Positions 7,209 to 9,277 of a stretch of DNA of 9,277 nucleotides are shown piece after piece; positions within the stretch are counted from its first letter, which is position 1, and each line of letters opens with the position of its first letter. A program made the translations under genes and the position numbers. The DNA is from UBA2330 sp035443185 (lineage in GTDB: Bacteria > Bacteroidota > Ignavibacteria > Tepidaquicellales > Tepidaquicellaceae), in contig DAORRV010000107.1 of NCBI GenBank assembly GCA_035443185.1, forward strand, positions 1 through 9,277, given 5' to 3'. The notes beneath the pieces were generated by a model, which was given only the letters and a program-made list of their open reading frames with translations, did not search any database and was not told the origin of the DNA.

Positions 7209-7622
7209 AACATGCATCATTTAATTTTTCGGACGCATTAAGTAAATCACCGAACGGTATATGTGATTTACTTAATGCATCAGGTAAATCACCGGACGCA
7301 TTTTGTAATTTACTTTATCCGTCGGGTGAATCACCGGACGCTATTTGTGATTTACTTTATCCGTCNNNNNNNNNNNNNNNNNNNNNNNNNNNNNNNNNNN
7401 NNNNNNNNNNNNNNNNNNNNNNNNNNNNNNNNNNNNNNNNNNNNNNNNNNNNNNNNNNNNNNNNNTGTGATTTACTTTATCCGTCAGGTAAATCACCGAA
7501 CGGTATATGTGATTTACTTTATCCGTCAGGTAAATCACCGGACGATATATGTGATTTACTTAATGCGTCTGGTAAATCACAGGACGGTATATGTGATTTA
7601 AATAATGCATGGATTTATTTTT
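7209..7622. repeat. 42-bp tandem array built from alternating inverted 21-bp half-units (X-Y-X'-Y')
   Basis: The unit is 42 bp: X = GTGATTTAC (9), Y = TTTATCCGTCAG or TTAATGCGTCTG (12), X' = GTAAATCAC (9, exact reverse complement of X), Y' = CGGACGGTATAT or CGGACGCATTAA (12, near reverse complement of Y). X or X' starts at 7242, 7263, 7284, 7305, 7326 and 7347, then after the gap at 7467, 7488, 7509, 7530, 7551, 7572 and 7593, always 21 bp apart. X copies with changes occur at 7305 (GTAATTTAC) and 7593 (GTGATTTAA), and a changed X' at 7326 (GTGAATCAC). Both ends decay in the same way: ATGCAT followed by a degraded X' of the form TTAATTTTT (7221-7229) or TTTATTTTT (7614-7622). The 42-bp period is a multiple of three, so long open frames appear on both strands by chance. 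I do not recognise a named repeat family. Confidence 0.9.
7366..7465. other. Assembly gap (100 N) inside the tandem array
   Basis: Exactly 100 N. The array keeps strict 21/42-bp phase on each side, but X at 7347 and X at 7467 are 120 bp apart, which is not a multiple of 42. The N count is therefore a placeholder; if the phase is kept, the true missing length is 42k-20 bases for some k. Total copy number is unknown. Confidence 0.97.
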
Positions 7623-7718
7623 CCAGTGCTATAAATAAATTTAAACATGCGTTGTAAAATTCTGAAGACTTAATAATTTTATCAAAAAATAAGTTGATGA
7701 AATAACGGGATAAGTAGA

Positions 7719-7814
7719 ATGAATTTTTTGGATTTAAAGCTGTGTGTCCTTAACAATGTAAATAGTTTGCTCATTGAAAACATATTACTTATTTTGCAGA
7801 CATTAGAAATTTAA
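7719..7814 (+). CDS. Possible 31-residue open frame of unknown function
   Basis: ATG at 7719 to TAA at 7812-7814 encodes an amphipathic, leucine/asparagine-rich peptide beginning MNFLDLKLCVLNNVN. A GGGA sits about 12 bases before the ATG, a poor but not absent ribosome site. It ends 17 bases before the lipoprotein start on the same strand. The pattern (a short helix with regular Leu/Ile, a charged turn, then another helix) faintly recalls the N-terminus of small antitoxin-like proteins, but that is only an impression. It could be a leader peptide, a gene remnant, or chance. Confidence 0.2.
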   Translation: MNFLDLKLCVLNNVNSLLIENILLILQTLEI

Positions 7815-7831
7815 TTTTTATTATAATTTGA

Positions 7832-8300
7832 ATGAAGTCATTTAAGTTAGTTTGCAAATTCATATTTTTATTATTCCCGTTTTTTTTGTTTTTTTATTCA
7901 TGCTCAAAGGAAACAATTACCAATTCCTCTGAAGATTATTCATCTATTTTAATAACATATGAGAATGGCGTAATTCTTGGCGGGGATGAAACAGACTGGT
8001 GCTGGAAGCAGTGTGTTACTGTGAGTTTTCCATTTCTATGTAATAAGGTAAATCCTCCTTCCGAATCCTTCTCAGCGAACTGTGCATTTCAAATTTGAAA
8101 TTGAAAATGATTCCACACATTTCAGGATGTATATTCTCAGAAGTCAAACTGATACTGTAAATATTCTAAATGACTATTACAGTGCCGGCAATTATTTTAT
8201 GAATTATAATACATCAACTTTAGGACTGCCTAATGGTTACTATAGAGTTTATACAGAGATGGATAATCTCAGATGTTTTAGCGATGTGAAGTTTGAGTGA
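7832..8300 (+). pseudogene. Small secreted lipoprotein with a PNP-type C-terminal domain, frameshifted
   Basis: The first frame (ATG 7832) encodes a lipoprotein signal peptide: Lys2/Lys5/Lys9, a Phe/Leu-rich core, and a lipobox-like FYSC with Cys24, followed by SKE. The mature part carries GGDETDWCWKQC with several Cys and Trp, then reads NPP and soon stops (TGA 8096-8098). The frame one base later continues as PNPSQRTVHFKFEIEN from 8061 and runs to TGA 8298-8300, ending in LGLPNGYYRVY and a final FSDVKFE. Joining the two frames near 8060 gives about 156 residues with NPP-x-PNPSQRT, matching the YPNP motif seen at the start of C-terminal beta-sandwich domains in Bacteroidota/Ignavibacteria secreted proteins. 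Two missing bases at 8060/8061 (TNN-CCG) would restore it; one extra base would also do. So it is either a recent pseudogene or a sequencing/assembly error. The ATG is preceded by TATAAT (7822-7827), too close to be a normal leadered promoter. Exact function is unknown. Confidence 0.7.
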
Positions 8301-8323
8301 TGCAAGTTTTTAATTCATTGAAA

Positions 8324-9277
8324 TTACTTCTCGGAATTTTTTAATACTATTGATTCTTTTCCGAAAAATTCTTTGTACCAGATATTGTAAATATTTTTTG
8401 GATCTTCAGAAATGTCATATAAGAAAAATACCTGCGGCACATTTTCAATCTTATCAATTTTAATATTTTCATCATTACTGTTTCTAATTTTCTCATACCT
8501 GTCATTCATTTCCTGATTATACCTTTTGGCTTCACCTGAGATTACTTCTGAATAAGCGATCTTAATATTATTTGAAAGATATAAAAACAAAATAATTAAT
8601 ATGTATGATGAAAGATTTAAGATCATCGGTATTCTGAAATTTTCCTTTTTGTATTTTAGTTTGAAAAAATTTAAAACAACTATCACATTATAAAACCATA
8701 ATATTAATAATGTCAGATACGAAATATTTAATGTCCTTCCATAATGCAAAGTGCCTGTATTCCATGTAACAATAAAATTTTGAACAAATAAAAAAACAGG
8801 TATTAACAGTAAAGAGTATATGGGTTTGATCCGAAATAAACGTGATCCTGATTCCGTATTACTATCTGAAATTTTATTGAATAAAGGAATTAAAATAATT
8901 GTAATCGGTAAAAGTGGTGAGAGAAATATCCATTGTAATAATTTTTTGAATACTAGGGTAAAAGAATTTACAACTGAATAATAAAAATTATGGTCATTCG
9001 GAAATGATGCAGATGCTCTGAGATTGTTTCCTGATGATAAGATTGCAATTGAAAATGATATGACAAATATTACTCCAAACAAAACCAGTTCTTTGCTGAT
9101 CTTTCTTTCTTTATAAAAGTTGTGAATCAGTATGATTGATAAAATCATAAGAAATAAAACTCCTGTGATTTCACTCGAACCGGATATTCCGATAACTGAT
9201 AATGAACATATTACAATAGAAAGTGCGTTGTGCGTTGTGCGTTGTGCGTTGTGCTTGGTTAATTTATGATAAAAGAT
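8324..9277 (-). CDS. Polytopic inner-membrane protein, C-terminal part (possibly DUF6056-like); 5' end outside the window
   Basis: The frame is open from the window edge (9277) to TAA at 8324-8326, giving 317 residues of a longer protein. Predicted membrane segments, by hydrophobicity, lie near residues 18-32, 39-52, 64-80, 115-132, 154-171, 186-203 and 218-235, followed by a soluble tail of about 80 residues rich in Asn/Lys/Glu (RYNQEMNDRYEKI). GSSEITG (33-39), SSGNNLRAS (81-89) and YGRTLN (179-184) recall the G-x-x-E, PGN-x-x-R and GR-x-x-N blocks of large membrane proteins such as DUF6056 or the GtrII/YfhO type, which work in cell-envelope polysaccharide modification. The family call is tentative. 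The ATG at 9148 is inside the second membrane segment and is unlikely to be the true start. Near the N-terminal edge the reading frame passes through four copies of a 7-nt repeat, read as HNAQRTTHNA. It converges with the lipoprotein gene, with 23 bases between stops. Confidence 0.65.
   Translation of the reverse strand: MFYHKLTKHNAQRTTHNALSIVICSLSVIGISGSSEITGVLFLMILSIILIHNFYKERKISKELVLFGVIFVISFSIAILSSGNNLRASASFPNDHNFYYSVVNSFTLVFKKLLQWIFLSPLLPITIILIPLFNKISDSNTESGSRLFRIKPIYSLLLIPVFLFVQNFIVTWNTGTLHYGRTLNISYLTLLILWFYNVIVVLNFFKLKYKKENFRIPMILNLSSYILIILFLYLSNNIKIAYSEVISGEAKRYNQEMNDRYEKIRNSNDENIKIDKIENVPQVFFLYDISEDPKNIYNIWYKEFFGKESIVLKNSEK
9223..9254. repeat. Heptanucleotide repeat (GTGCGTT)4 plus GTGC, within a coding frame
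   Basis: Four perfect copies occupy 9223-9229, 9230-9236, 9237-9243 and 9244-9250, with a partial GTGC at 9251-9254. On the minus strand the unit AACGCAC is read in all three phases without a stop, giving HNAQRTT per three units. Because 7 is not a multiple of 3, gain or loss of one copy would shift the frame of the membrane protein. GCGTTGT also occurs once outside the array at 7650-7656. Confidence 0.95.

Noticed and set aside
7263..7601. Long open frames on both strands across the repeat array, encoding 14-residue repeats (VIY....VNH....)
   Set aside because: They are a by-product of a 42-bp unit divisible by three, they cross an N gap, lack a ribosome site, and appear on both strands because X and X' both lack stops.
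7221..7613. CRISPR array
   Set aside because: The sequence between the 9-mers is itself repeated, not unique spacers; there is no 23-47 bp conserved direct repeat with variable spacers and no cas gene.
8087..8100. 14-base perfect palindrome TTTCAAATTTGAAA at the lipoprotein break
   Set aside because: It codes for ordinary residues (HFKFE) in the restored frame and lies some 25 bases after the likely shift point; probably chance in AT-rich DNA.

Overview
The window reads as a low-GC scaffold fragment from a member of the Bacteroidota/Chlorobi/Ignavibacteria (FCB) group. This placement is an inference from gene content. The signs are an E2-E1 fused 2-oxoglutarate dehydrogenase, a paaABCD phenylacetyl-CoA epoxidase cluster, A-rich translation starts with little Shine-Dalgarno signal, a small lipoprotein carrying a PNP motif of the kind common in C-terminal domains of this group, and decayed intergenic repeats. 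A run of 100 N marks an assembly gap inside a tandem repeat.

Layout. 1-186 is AT-rich and holds no gene or convincing terminator. 187-3837 (-) is the fused oxoglutarate dehydrogenase/decarboxylase (kgd/sucA type). 3975-4460 (-) is paaD. 4461-4798 is a gene-free insert of 338 bases between paaC and paaD, made of at least three kinds of short repeat. 4799-5572 (-) is paaC, 5573-5989 (-) paaB and 6045-7031 (-) paaA. 7032-7831 is a divergent intergenic region of 800 bases with a G7 tract, a 42-bp tandem array interrupted by the N gap, and a 31-codon open frame. 7832-8300 (+) is a small lipoprotein gene broken by a frameshift. 8324-9277 (-) is the C-terminal part of a polytopic membrane protein whose frame stays open to the window edge and contains four copies of a 7-nt repeat.

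How the genes work together. PaaA, PaaB, PaaC and PaaD form or mature the oxygenase that epoxidises phenylacetyl-CoA. Downstream enzymes, not in this window, turn the product into acetyl-CoA and succinyl-CoA. The neighbouring oxoglutarate dehydrogenase also makes succinyl-CoA, so the block joins aromatic breakdown to the TCA cycle. paaE (reductase), paaG, paaZ and paaK are not present here.

The least explained part is the 42-bp array (about 7209-7622). A 9-mer X and a 12-mer Y alternate with their own reverse complements in the interleaved order X-Y-X'-Y', with strict 21-bp spacing. I know of no named element with this architecture.
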